NCBI GenBank assembly: GCA_003170915.1
Contig: PMYB01000222.1
Span: 233-50,391 of the forward strand
Reading direction: 5' to 3'
DNA from: Bryobacterales bacterium
GTDB taxonomy: Bacteria > Acidobacteriota > Terriglobia > Bryobacterales > Bryobacteraceae
DNA: 50,159 nucleotides
The notes under the pieces are model-generated. The model saw nothing but the letters and a program-made list of their open reading frames with translations. It searched no databases and was not told where the DNA came from. The position numbers were made by a program, and so were the translations under genes. Shown one piece after another: positions 1 through 7,969 of this stretch (within the stretch, counting starts at the first letter, position 1; each line of letters opens with the position of its first letter).

Positions 1-644
1 GTCTTGCCCACGCCGGGCTCGCCAATCAGCACCGGATTGTTCTTGGTGCGGCGGCCGAGCACCTGCATGACGCGGCGGATCTCGTCCTCGCGGCCAATTA
101 CCGGGTCGAGCTTGCCCTGGCGGGCGGATTCCGTCAGGTCGTGCGCGTAACGTTCCAGGGCCTGGTACTTGGATTCGGGATTCTGGTCGGTGACGCGCTG
201 GCTGCCGCGCACCGAAACCAGGGCTTTGAGGATGGCGTCATGGGTGGCGCCGGCGCGGTCCAGCAATTGAGCCGCGGGGTCGCCGCGCTGTTGGGCGATG
301 GAGAGAAGCAGGTGCTCGGTGGACACAAACTCGTCCTTGAAACGGCCGGCTTCGTCGAAGGCGCGCTCCAGGACCTCGTTCAGCGGCTGTGAGACGTACG
401 TTCCGGGCTGCATACCGGCGGTCTTAGGCAGGTTGCCGGCGAGTCGCCGGCCTTCCGCGACAATGGCATCCGGCTGCACATTGCACTTGGCCAGCACCGG
501 CCGCACGATTCCTTCTTTTTCTTCCGCCAGGGCGATGAGCAGGTGCAGCGGGAAGATCACCTGGCTTTGGTTCTGTTCGGCGATCGCTTGCGCCTGCTGC
601 ACGGCCTCCTGGGCTTTCTGCGTGAGTTTGTCCAAGCGAAACAT
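1..644 (-). CDS. clpB: ClpB disaggregase, N-terminal part (cut by window start)
   Basis: ATP-dependent protein disaggregase of the Hsp100 family, which rescues aggregated proteins together with DnaK in the cytoplasm. Reading back from the ATG at 642-644 gives 214 residues. They begin [15 protein letters not shown], contain two Clp N-terminal repeats (about residues 5-145), then the linker [17 protein letters not shown] and the first Walker A motif GEPGVGK at the window edge. The rest of the gene, including the middle coiled coil and second AAA+ domain, lies outside. A GGGG-containing sequence lies just before the start. It is 71 bp downstream of hsp20 on the same strand, so the two probably form one heat-shock operon. 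ClpB rather than ClpA or ClpC is favoured by the MFRLDKLT start and by the hsp20 partner. Confidence 0.93.
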   Translation of the reverse strand, partial: MFRLDKLTQKAQEAVQQAQAIAEQNQSQVIFPLHLLIALAEEKEGIVRPVLAKCNVQPDAIVAEGRRLAGNLPKTAGMQPGTYVSQPLNEVLERAFDEAGRFKDEFVSTEHLLLSIAQQRGDPAAQLLDRAGATHDAILKALVSVRGSQRVTDQNPESKYQALERYAHDLTESARQGKLDPVIGREDEIRRVMQVLGRRTKNNPVLIGEPGVGK

Positions 645-668
645 TGTGGCCCCCTATAAACAAATATA

Positions 669-699
669 GGGCCGGGCGGCCTTGACGGCATCCCGGCCC
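669..699 (-). promoter_or_regulatory. Inverted repeat between hsp20 and clpB
   Basis: GGGCCGGG (669-676) and CCCGGCCC (692-699) form a perfect 8-bp stem with a 15-base loop in the 71-bp gap between the two heat-shock genes. It has no T tract after it. It could be a processing or attenuation site that gives hsp20 more mRNA than clpB. The role is inferred. Confidence 0.45.
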
Positions 700-715
700 C
701 ACCAATTTCGATGAA

Positions 716-1138
716 TCAGGCTTTGACTTCGACTTTGACCTGCCGCGGCTTGGCGGCTTCCTTCTTGGGCAGAGTCACGCTCAGCACGCCGTTCTTGAAG
801 TCGGCGGCGATGTGTTCGGTGTCGAAGGTGTTGGGCACCGAGAAGCTGCGGACAAAGGTGCCGTAGTTCCGCTCGATGCGGTGGTAGCCCTTGCCGGACT
901 CCTGCTGCTCGAACTTGCGCTCGCCGGCGATGGTAAGCGTCTGGTTCTCCACGCGCACGTCGATGTCCTTCAGCTCGACATCCGGCAAATCGGCTTTCAG
1001 GACCAGTTCGTTTTCGGTCTCGTAAATATCGACCGCCGGCGCCCAGGGGCGGTTGGTTTGGGGTTCGGTGAGCATCCGGGAGAAGGCGTCTTCGAACAGG
1101 CGCAGATTGGCCAACGGGTCGTAGTGGCTGAGAGACAT
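716..1138 (-). CDS. Small heat shock protein, Hsp20/alpha-crystallin family
   Basis: ATP-independent holdase that binds unfolding proteins in the cytoplasm. The 140-residue product has a short N-terminal arm (SHYDPLANLRLFEDAFSRM), then the alpha-crystallin domain (about residues 35-130) with the motifs ADLPDVELKDIDV, RNYGTFVRSF and the signature NGVLSVTLPK. A C-terminal VKVEV stretch resembles the I/V-x-I/V anchor used in oligomer assembly. The start at 1138 is preferred over an in-frame ATG at 1156 because GAGGAG lies 10 bases before it, while the upstream ATG has no ribosome binding site. First gene of an operon with clpB. A sigma70-like promoter and a HAIR-like repeat lie upstream (1200-1229). 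Confidence 0.93.
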   Translation of the reverse strand: MSLSHYDPLANLRLFEDAFSRMLTEPQTNRPWAPAVDIYETENELVLKADLPDVELKDIDVRVENQTLTIAGERKFEQQESGKGYHRIERNYGTFVRSFSVPNTFDTEHIAADFKNGVLSVTLPKKEAAKPRQVKVEVKA

Positions 1139-1199
1139 GGTGTTGAAACTCCTCATGAAGTTTAGTTTAGAGGCCGCATGACGACCTCATCCAATCACA

Positions 1200-1229
1200 A
1201 TAATATAATATGAGTGAAACAATGTCAAG
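1200..1229 (-). promoter_or_regulatory. hsp20-clpB promoter with HAIR-like operator
   Basis: On the minus strand TTGACA (1223-1228), a 17-base spacer and TATTAT (1200-1205) make a near-consensus sigma70 promoter. Overlapping it, CTTGACA (1223-1229) and ACTCATA (1209-1215) are separated by exactly 7 bases. This matches 5 of 7 positions in each arm of the HAIR element CTTGAGT-N7-ACTCAAG bound by HspR in other bacteria. The promoter is a direct reading of the sequence. HspR control is inference, and no hspR gene lies in this window. Confidence 0.6.
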
Positions 1230-1263
1230 TTTGATTTAGTCATATTTTAGAAGAAATTGCGGC

Positions 1264-1292
1264 TTGACAACCCCTCCGGATTCTCAAATAAT
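1264..1292 (+). promoter_or_regulatory. Promoter of the rhamnonate dehydratase-like gene
   Basis: TTGACA (1264-1269), a 17-base spacer and AATAAT (1287-1292). A transcript starting about 7 bases after the -10 box would begin almost at the ATG at 1302, so the mRNA may be nearly leaderless. The -35 box argues against the longer reading that would start at the TTG at 1257. Confidence 0.55.
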
Positions 1293-1301
1293 CGGGAAGC
1301 T

Positions 1302-2546
1302 ATGATGCGACGGCGGCATTTCCTTGGACTTGGCGGCATGAGCGCTGTGGCCAGTGCTGCGCCACTTCCGTTCCAGACCGAGAAGAGCAAGTTGAAGATC
1401 GACAGCGTGCGCTTGGTTCGCACCCGGCCCAAGCGGGCGGTTCCCTCGTACCAGCCGGCGCCGGGCTCCTGGTCCACCAGCGGGGTGGAAGTGGCCAACC
1501 CCATGTCCATCTACCCCGAGTACAAGCCAACGCGGTCGCTGTTCATGCCGGACCCCGGAAAGCTCGATGGCTTCACCGTCGAGATCTCCACCGACAAGGG
1601 CGTGAAAGGCTATGGCAGCGGCGGCATCGCCGGCGGCGAGGTGGTGATGGGCCATTTTGCCAAGCTGCTGATCGGCGAAGACCCCTTCAACATCGAGCGC
1701 ATCTGGGACATTCTTTTTCGCTCCAGCATGTACTACGGGCAGGGGGGCGTGGTCCCCAACGCCATCAGCGGCGTCGATCTGGCGCTTTGGGACGTGGTGG
1801 GCAACGCCCTGGGTATGCCTGTCTACAAACTGCTGGGAGGCGAGACCAAAGCGCGCATTCCCACCTACTGCACCGGCAACGACATCGAGCAGCACATCCA
1901 GTTCGGCTATCATCGCCTGAAGCTGGCCGTGCCGTACGGCCCCGCCGACGGCCGGGAAGGCATGCGGAAGAATACCGATCTGGTCAAGCACACGCGCGAT
2001 TTGCTGGGCCCCGATGGCGATATCATGCTCGATTGCTGGATGGCCTTCAACGAGCAGTACACCATCGAGTTCGCGGAGATGGTGGCGCCCTACCGCGTTT
2101 ACTGGATGGAGGAATGCCTGCCACCCCACGACTTCGAAGGCTTCGGCCGGTTGAGAGAGACCATCAAATCCACCCGCATCGTGACCGGCGAGCACGTCTA
2201 TTTCCGCTACGGCTTCCGGCACCTGCTGGAGCACAACGCGGCCGCCATCTGGCAGCCGGACATTCACTGGTGCGGCGGCTTGACCGAATTGCGGCGCATC
2301 GCCGCGCTGGCCTCGGCTTACGACATCCCCGTCATCCCGCATGCGGGCGGCGTGCAGGATTGCGTGCACTTCACCATGGCCACCCCCAACGCTCCCTGGT
2401 CGGAAATGTTCATGCCGGCTCCGGGTGGACCGCCGGAGGTCTACCGGCGCTTCGAGGAGGACAACCAGGTCACCCGCGGCCCCGAAGGAATCTACATGCG
2501 TCCCTCCGAGCGCCCCGGATTCGGCTGGGACATCGAAGTCGCGTAG
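1302..2546 (+). CDS. L-rhamnonate dehydratase-like enolase superfamily protein, Tat-exported
   Basis: Enolase-superfamily acid-sugar dehydratase, 414 residues. It begins with a twin-arginine signal (RRRHFLGLGG, then SAVASAA), so it is probably exported, which is unusual for this family. The barrel shows the expected residues: Lys in HRLKLAVPYG, metal ligands in LDCWMAF, WMEECLPPHDFEGF and VTGEHVYF, and the His base in VIPHAGG. The strings EECLPP, QPDIHWCGGLTELRRIAALA and the ending RPGFGWDIE resemble L-rhamnonate dehydratase, which converts L-rhamnonate to 2-keto-3-deoxy-L-rhamnonate. The ATG at 1302 is chosen because it places the Tat motif at the N-terminus; the SD is weak (GGGAAG). It converges on the GH51 gene and shares a stop-codon hairpin with it. 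The substrate is inferred. Confidence 0.82.
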   Translation: MMRRRHFLGLGGMSAVASAAPLPFQTEKSKLKIDSVRLVRTRPKRAVPSYQPAPGSWSTSGVEVANPMSIYPEYKPTRSLFMPDPGKLDGFTVEISTDKGVKGYGSGGIAGGEVVMGHFAKLLIGEDPFNIERIWDILFRSSMYYGQGGVVPNAISGVDLALWDVVGNALGMPVYKLLGGETKARIPTYCTGNDIEQHIQFGYHRLKLAVPYGPADGREGMRKNTDLVKHTRDLLGPDGDIMLDCWMAFNEQYTIEFAEMVAPYRVYWMEECLPPHDFEGFGRLRETIKSTRIVTGEHVYFRYGFRHLLEHNAAAIWQPDIHWCGGLTELRRIAALASAYDIPVIPHAGGVQDCVHFTMATPNAPWSEMFMPAPGGPPEVYRRFEEDNQVTRGPEGIYMRPSERPGFGWDIEVA

Positions 2547-2562
2547 CGCCCCACCGGCGCTA
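2544..2562. terminator. Hairpin joining two convergent stop codons
   Basis: TAGCGCC (2544-2550) and GGCGCTA (2556-2562) form a perfect 7-bp stem with loop CCACC. The left arm starts with the TAG stop of the + gene and the right arm ends with the stop (CTA on +) of the - gene. It probably acts as a small terminator in both directions. There is no T tract on either side. Confidence 0.5.
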
Positions 2563-4563
2563 CTTCCCCTTCATCTGTACAACGGTGATGGAGTAGGGCG
2601 GGAATGTGCGCGTGAAGTTGGCGCCTAGTCCGTCCACGGTCGTGGTGATGGGGACGATCTTGGTTGGCTCCGTGATCGAATTCGTGTCATCCGGGCTGCT
2701 CGCGCTCAGCGTGATGGCTTGTCCCTTGGCTTCGACGGCGGCCAGTCCGCTGATTTCCACGCGCACGGGCTGCGGTGTGCCGGCACGGTTCACCACCTTC
2801 AGATAGATGGTTCCCGTCTTGCTGTCGCGCGTCGCGTCGAAAAACAGCGTTGGCACCTGTTGCGGCGGCGGAGGTGGCTGCGGTGGAGGTGGTGGCGTTT
2901 CCGGGGCGCCGCGGCGTCCGCCTGGGACGGGCGGCTGCCATTCCCGCGTGGGAACTCCCTGCGCGGTCACCGGAAGAACCACATCGCCATGGTGCAGGCT
3001 GAACATCTGCTGGGCGTAATACGCCGGCGAGCCGTAGCTGGCCATCGCGTCAAAACCGATCAGATCCGTGGGCCACTGCATCCCGCCCTTGTTCACGTTG
3101 ACAAACAGCGGAGCGTAGGACTCCATGATGACCAGGTCCGAGTTCCGTTCCATGCCCGTCATCCAGGCCGCGTCGCCCAGGGCGCCGCTCAGGTTGGGCG
3201 TGGGCGCGCCGACGCGGGTGGCCCACTCGCCCACGAAAACTTTCTGCCCGGCGCGGTCGCGCGTGTCGTAATCGTGCGCGTGAGACGCCATCTCGTCTTC
3301 CGAGCGGCGATAGTAGTGTTCATCGAGGACGTCCGTATTGCGCCCGCTCACTCGAGCGGTGGTGACCACATTCAGTTTGGGATACTTGGCCTTGATGGCA
3401 TCGAAGAATTGCGCAAACCGGCCTTCATAACTCCCCGTCTGCCGGTCGAACTGGTCCTCGTTGCCCACCTCGACATATTCCAGCTTGAAGGGCGCCGGAT
3501 GTCCGTCTTTGGCGCGTCGTGCGCCCCAGGTGGTGCCGGCGCCGCCCATCACGTATTCGATTTCGTCAATCGCATCTTTAACGAAAGGCTCCAGGTCGGC
3601 TCCCGGCGCGACGCGCTCGCCGGCCAGCGAGTAGCCGGCATAGACCGCCAGCACAGGCTCCATGTGCAGGTCTTCGCACCATTCCAGAAACTCCAGCAGC
3701 CCCATGCCGTCGGACGACCAGTACCGCCAGGCGTCGTTTATGTGGCCCGGGCGCTCGGAAATATCGCCGATGGTCTTTTTCCAATCGAAGCGCGTGGCGA
3801 TGGTGCGTCCTTCGACGTAATTGCCGCCCGGAAACCGCAGGAAGGCTGGCTTCATGTCGGCCAGGATTTGCATGATGTCTTTCCGGTTGCCGTTGGGACG
3901 ATTGTTCCACGTCGGCGGAAACAGCGACACCATGTTGAACCAGACCGTGCCGGCGCTGCCGGTTGAAATGACCAGGCGGTTTTCCGCGGATGGCTTCGCC
4001 TGGCCCGTGGTCAGAATGGCCTCATACTTCTTCCAACTCCCGGTGACTCGCGGCACCTGTGCGCTGGCGTGGACCGTCGCGCCATCGTTGCTGACGATGG
4101 CAATTCTGAGAGGCCCGGCGACTCCTTCGGCCTTGGCGTAAAACGAGGCCCGGTAGCGCGTGTTCGGTTTCACCGGTATGCCCCAGAATCCCTCATTGGC
4201 GATACCCACCCGCTGGCTTCCGGCGGCTTGGGTCACGGTAAGTTTCAGGCTGGTAGGGATGGCGTCGTTGAATGGCTGGCCGGGGTCGAGCGACATCGTG
4301 CCTGTTCCGCCTCGTTCCTGGACGAGCTGCCAATGCACTGGCTCTTTGGGGTCTTCCTTGAAGCTGCGATTGCGAACCAGCTCCGCGTACAGTCCGCCAT
4401 CGTAGGAAAAATTGATCTCTTCCGTCATCAGCCCGTAGAGCATCGGGCTGACGTGCGCCGCCACCTGGCCGGCTTTGATCTGGAGAACAACTGCGTCTGC
4501 CCCGTGCCCTTGCGCAGCCACGAGCAAAGCGCAAAATGCAACTGGAAAGATTCTCGTAAACAT
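2560..4563 (-). CDS. Alpha-L-arabinofuranosidase, GH51 family, secreted
   Basis: Glycoside hydrolase that removes alpha-L-arabinofuranosyl side chains from arabinan and arabinoxylan. The 667-residue protein has a Sec signal (MFTRIFPVAFCALLVAAQGHGA), a carbohydrate-binding-like region (about 100-230), the barrel with FLRFPGGNYVEG, the acid/base Glu near residue 369 in EVGNED and the nucleophile Glu near residue 446 in VGEWA. A proline run (about residues 560-585) separates the barrel from the C-terminal beta domain. The start at 4563 is preferred because it puts the signal peptide at the N-terminus and follows AAAGGT directly. An ATG at 4587 would add eight polar residues and sit back to back with the divergent gene. 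It probably works with the neighbouring GH2 enzyme on plant polymers. Confidence 0.9.
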   Translation of the reverse strand: MFTRIFPVAFCALLVAAQGHGADAVVLQIKAGQVAAHVSPMLYGLMTEEINFSYDGGLYAELVRNRSFKEDPKEPVHWQLVQERGGTGTMSLDPGQPFNDAIPTSLKLTVTQAAGSQRVGIANEGFWGIPVKPNTRYRASFYAKAEGVAGPLRIAIVSNDGATVHASAQVPRVTGSWKKYEAILTTGQAKPSAENRLVISTGSAGTVWFNMVSLFPPTWNNRPNGNRKDIMQILADMKPAFLRFPGGNYVEGRTIATRFDWKKTIGDISERPGHINDAWRYWSSDGMGLLEFLEWCEDLHMEPVLAVYAGYSLAGERVAPGADLEPFVKDAIDEIEYVMGGAGTTWGARRAKDGHPAPFKLEYVEVGNEDQFDRQTGSYEGRFAQFFDAIKAKYPKLNVVTTARVSGRNTDVLDEHYYRRSEDEMASHAHDYDTRDRAGQKVFVGEWATRVGAPTPNLSGALGDAAWMTGMERNSDLVIMESYAPLFVNVNKGGMQWPTDLIGFDAMASYGSPAYYAQQMFSLHHGDVVLPVTAQGVPTREWQPPVPGGRRGAPETPPPPPQPPPPPQQVPTLFFDATRDSKTGTIYLKVVNRAGTPQPVRVEISGLAAVEAKGQAITLSASSPDDTNSITEPTKIVPITTTVDGLGANFTRTFPPYSITVVQMKGK

Positions 4564-4569
4564 ACCTTT

Positions 4570-4585
4570 GGGTATTACTATACCC
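4570..4585. promoter_or_regulatory. Palindrome in the 24-bp gap between divergent GH51 and GH2 genes
   Basis: GGGTAT (4570-4575), spacer TACT, ATACCC (4580-4585) is a perfect 6+6 inverted repeat filling most of the gap between the start codons at 4563 (-) and 4588 (+). A shared operator is the simplest reading. On the minus strand TTGTGA-N18-TATAGT is a possible promoter running through the palindrome. No regulator gene is adjacent. Confidence 0.45.
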
Positions 4586-4587
4586 AT

Positions 4588-7233
4588 ATGCGACGAGCAG
4601 TCACAATCCTGGCATGCGCCCTGAGCGGCATCGGTTCCGCGGCCACCATCCCGCTCGCTGGCCTTTGGCGCTTCTCTCTCGATCCCAACAAGGAGGGTGT
4701 CCAGAAGGAGTACTTCAAACGCGATTTGCCGGAGCGCATTGGGCTTCCGGGCTCAACCGACGAAGCGAAGTTCGGCACACCCAACCCCAACAAGCCCTCT
4801 TTGGACGGGCTCTACCGGCTTTATATCTACGAAGGGCCGGCATGGTACCAGCGAGACGTCGAGGTCCCGGCGGCCTGGCGCGGCAAGCGAATCTCGCTCT
4901 ACCTGGAGCGCGCGCACTGGGTGACTCAGGTCTGGGTGGACGACCAGTACATCGGCACCGAGGATTCGCTGGTTGCGCCCCACGTCTACGATCTCGGCGC
5001 GAACCTGGCGCCGGGCAAACACCGTCTCACAATTTGCGTAGACAATACCAAGAAGATCGATCTTGGGCGCTTCGTCTCCATCAACTATGAGGGCACCCAG
5101 ACCAACTGGAACGGCCTCGTCGGCAAACTCGAACTTCGCGCGAAGGACGCGGTTTCCATAGCCGATGTCGAAGTCTATCCCGATGCGGTCCGCAAAGTGG
5201 CCAAGGTCGTCGTCACAATCGTGAACGCCACGGGGCGGCCCGCCGACGGAACCCTCCGCGTCGGCGCCAACGGCCGGCCCACCCCGTTCACGGCTGACGT
5301 GCCTCGCACCGTGGTGACCGTCGAGCATCCCTTGGGGAAAGACGTTCGTGTGTGGGATGAATTCTCCCCAGCCTTGTACCACCTGGCCGTCTCCATGACG
5401 GCTGGCAAGTTCGCCGATAGCGAGAGCGTCACCTTTGGCGTGCGCGATTTCGCCACGCGCGGAACGCAGTTCACCCTCAACGGCCGCCCCATCTTCCTTC
5501 GCGGAACGCTCGAATGCGCCATCTTCCCGCGCACCGGTTATCCGCCCACCGACGTGGAGTCGTGGAGGCGCATCTACCGCATCGTCAAGTCGTACGGGTT
5601 GAACCACATGCGCTTCCATTCCTGGTGCCCGCCGGAGGCCGCTTTCGCCGCCGCCGATCTCGAGGGCGTCATGCTCCAGGCGGAAGGTCCGCAGGCCAAC
5701 ATCCAGGCGGGCCGCGATGCCATGCGCGACGCGTTCCTCGAACAGGAGCTGCTGCGTATCGTCCGTACCTATGGGAACCATCCCTCGTTCGTCATGATGA
5801 CGCTCGGCAACGAATTCGGTGGCCCGGAGGCGTTGCTCGCCAAGTGGGTGGACATGCTGATCCAGGAGGACCCGCGCCATCTCTACTCATCCGCGTCGAA
5901 TGCGCAGCTCGCGCCGAACCGCCAGTTCACCGTGAGCGCCCGGCCGCGCGGTGTGCAGGGCGCCAGCACCGCCATCGACTTCCGTGACATCGTGTCGAAA
6001 CAGGACCGTCCCCTGGTCGGTCACGAAGTCGGCCAGTGGACTTTTTATCCGAATTTCGACGAGATCGAGAAATATACCGGCGTTCTCGCCGCCAGGAACT
6101 TCGAATTGGTGCGCGACGACCTTCAGGCGAAGCACATGCTCGATCTGGCGCCACGTTTCGTCCAAGCCACCGGCCGCCAGGCGGTCTTGCTCTACAAGGA
6201 GGAGATGGAATTGCTGTTGCGCACGCCCGGGCACGCCGGTTTCGCCCTGCTCGACCTGCACGACTATCCCGGGCAGGGCACCGCCCTGATCGGCCTGCTT
6301 GATCCGTTCTGGGATTCCAAGGGCTTCATCACTCCGGAAGCCCACCGACGCTATGCCGGCCCCACCGTGCCGTTGCTGCGCATGCCGAAGCGTACCTACA
6401 CCGCCGGCGAACCGTTCGACGCCCAGGCCGACGTGGCCCACTTTGGCCCGAGCGACCTGCCCAACGCCCAGCCGCAGTGGAGTATCCAGGACGAAAAGGG
6501 GCGCACCGTGGCCGCAGGTTCATTGGCCGCGCTGACCGTGCCCACGGGGAAGCTTACGCCTCTCGGTTCGTTTCGCGCCTCATTAGCGAACGCGACTGTC
6601 CCGTGCAAGCTGACCGTCACGGTCTCGCTCAAAGGCACGCCGTTCTCGAACGACTGGGACATCTGGGTCTATCCCCCAGACGCGGAAGTGACGCCGCCCG
6701 CGGACGTCGTGGTCGCCAGTAATTGGCGCGACGCCAGCACGGCCCTTGAGGCGGGAAGGAAAGTGTTGCTCTTTCCTTCCGATGTCAACCCTTCGATGTC
6801 GCGGCCGGGCAAGTTTCTACCGGTTTTCTGGAGCTCCGTATGGTTTCCCAACCGGGAGCCAAGCACCATGGGCATTCTCTGCGATCCGAAACACCCGGCG
6901 TTGGCGCAGTTTCCAACGGAGTTCTATAGCAACTGGCAGTGGTACGACCTGATTCAGAACTCGCGCACGATGATTCTGAACGACACGCCCGCCGCGTTCC
7001 GGCCCATCGTTCAGGTCATAGACACGTTCGAGCGAAATGGCAAGCTGGGGAATCTTTTCGAAGCGCGAATCGGCCCGGGGCGCCTCTTGGTTTGTACCAT
7101 CAACCTGGGGAACTCGCCCGCCGCCAAACAGTTGCTCCGGAGCCTGTACGCCTATCTGGCGTCGGCGTCGTTCAACCCCAACCAGGAATTGGAACCTGCG
7201 CTCTTGGAGAAAATGTTCGTATGGATACCCTAA
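4588..7233 (+). CDS. Glycoside hydrolase family 2 protein, secreted
   Basis: Retaining exo-glycosidase of the beta-galactosidase/beta-glucuronidase/beta-mannosidase family, 881 residues. A Sec signal (MRRAVTILACALSGIGSAA) is followed by the jelly-roll sugar-binding domain (about 25-190; GLYRLYIYEGPAWYQR), an immunoglobulin-like domain (about 190-290), the TIM barrel (about 295-600) and extra C-terminal beta domains. The acid/base Glu is near residue 409 (MMTLGNEFGG) and the nucleophile near 480 (LVGHEVGQW). The start at 4588 gives a clean signal peptide, but no clear ribosome binding site precedes it. Its stop overlaps the next gene by 13 bp, so the SDR is probably co-translated. The exact sugar cannot be read from the sequence; alpha- or beta-linked side groups of plant glycans are likely. 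Confidence 0.87.
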   Translation: MRRAVTILACALSGIGSAATIPLAGLWRFSLDPNKEGVQKEYFKRDLPERIGLPGSTDEAKFGTPNPNKPSLDGLYRLYIYEGPAWYQRDVEVPAAWRGKRISLYLERAHWVTQVWVDDQYIGTEDSLVAPHVYDLGANLAPGKHRLTICVDNTKKIDLGRFVSINYEGTQTNWNGLVGKLELRAKDAVSIADVEVYPDAVRKVAKVVVTIVNATGRPADGTLRVGANGRPTPFTADVPRTVVTVEHPLGKDVRVWDEFSPALYHLAVSMTAGKFADSESVTFGVRDFATRGTQFTLNGRPIFLRGTLECAIFPRTGYPPTDVESWRRIYRIVKSYGLNHMRFHSWCPPEAAFAAADLEGVMLQAEGPQANIQAGRDAMRDAFLEQELLRIVRTYGNHPSFVMMTLGNEFGGPEALLAKWVDMLIQEDPRHLYSSASNAQLAPNRQFTVSARPRGVQGASTAIDFRDIVSKQDRPLVGHEVGQWTFYPNFDEIEKYTGVLAARNFELVRDDLQAKHMLDLAPRFVQATGRQAVLLYKEEMELLLRTPGHAGFALLDLHDYPGQGTALIGLLDPFWDSKGFITPEAHRRYAGPTVPLLRMPKRTYTAGEPFDAQADVAHFGPSDLPNAQPQWSIQDEKGRTVAAGSLAALTVPTGKLTPLGSFRASLANATVPCKLTVTVSLKGTPFSNDWDIWVYPPDAEVTPPADVVVASNWRDASTALEAGRKVLLFPSDVNPSMSRPGKFLPVFWSSVWFPNREPSTMGILCDPKHPALAQFPTEFYSNWQWYDLIQNSRTMILNDTPAAFRPIVQVIDTFERNGKLGNLFEARIGPGRLLVCTINLGNSPAAKQLLRSLYAYLASASFNPNQELEPALLEKMFVWIP

Positions 7234-7940
7234 ACGGAAAAGTCGCCCTGGTCACCGGCGCCAGCCGGGGGATTGGCCGCGCGATCGCATTGGCGCTTGC
7301 CGAGGCCGGCGCCGATGTCGTAGTCAATTACCTGTCCCGGTCGCGGGAGGCGCAAGAGGTGGAGTCGCAAATCACCCGGTTGGGACGACGATGTATCGCC
7401 ATCCAAGCCGATGTCTCCATGCGAAGCGACGTCGATCGCCTGGTCGCAAGCGCGGGCCCCATCGACATCCTGGTGAACAACGCCGGCATCGCCCGTCCAC
7501 AGCCCATCGAGGATATCACCGAGCAGGATTGGGACGACCTGATCGACGTGAACCTGAAATCCGTCTTCCTGGTGACCCAGGCCGTTCTGCCTGGTATGCG
7601 TGCGCGCCAATGGGGCCGGATCGTGAACCTGTCTTCGGTGGCGGCGCAGGTTGGCGGAGTTGTCGGTCCGCACTATGCCGCATCGAAAGCCGGCATCCTC
7701 GGTCTTACGCGCTACTACGCCAGGCACCTGGCCAAGGAAGGTATCAGGGTGAATGCCATCGCGCCGGCGCTGATTGAGACCGAGATGGTGACATCCAATC
7801 CCAACGCCCAACCGGCTCGCATCCCTGTAGGCCGATTCGGCTCCGTGGACGAGGTTGCGCAAGTGGCCGTGATGCTTGCCAGAAACGGCTACATGACGGG
7901 ACAAACCATCAATGTCAACGGCGGCTGGTTCATGAACTGA
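7221..7940 (+). CDS. SDR-family NAD(P)-dependent oxidoreductase (FabG-like)
   Basis: Classical short-chain dehydrogenase, 239 residues, cytoplasmic. It shows the cofactor motif TGASRGIG (about residues 12-19), NNAG (about 86-89), the catalytic Ser in NLSSVAA, and Tyr-x-x-x-Lys in YAASK, with the late motif GQTINVNGGW. The ATG at 7221 lies inside the end of the GH2 gene and the two frames overlap by 13 bp, which suggests translational coupling. The family includes 3-oxoacyl-ACP reductases and many sugar or polyol dehydrogenases. The position behind a glycosidase favours oxidation of a released sugar, but this is inference. It converges on the DUF362 gene with a 29-bp gap. Confidence 0.88.
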   Translation: MDTLNGKVALVTGASRGIGRAIALALAEAGADVVVNYLSRSREAQEVESQITRLGRRCIAIQADVSMRSDVDRLVASAGPIDILVNNAGIARPQPIEDITEQDWDDLIDVNLKSVFLVTQAVLPGMRARQWGRIVNLSSVAAQVGGVVGPHYAASKAGILGLTRYYARHLAKEGIRVNAIAPALIETEMVTSNPNAQPARIPVGRFGSVDEVAQVAVMLARNGYMTGQTINVNGGWFMN

Positions 7941-7969
7941 CTAAAACCGCTGTGGTGAACCGCCCGGCA

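Noticed and set aside
4069-4587. Upstream extension of the GH2 reading frame
   Set aside because: It runs antisense through the GH51 signal and N-terminal region and has no family features; the signal peptide begins at 4588.
6939-7220. Upstream extension of the SDR frame
   Set aside because: It is the GH2 gene read in another frame; the SDR Rossmann fold starts directly after the ATG at 7221.
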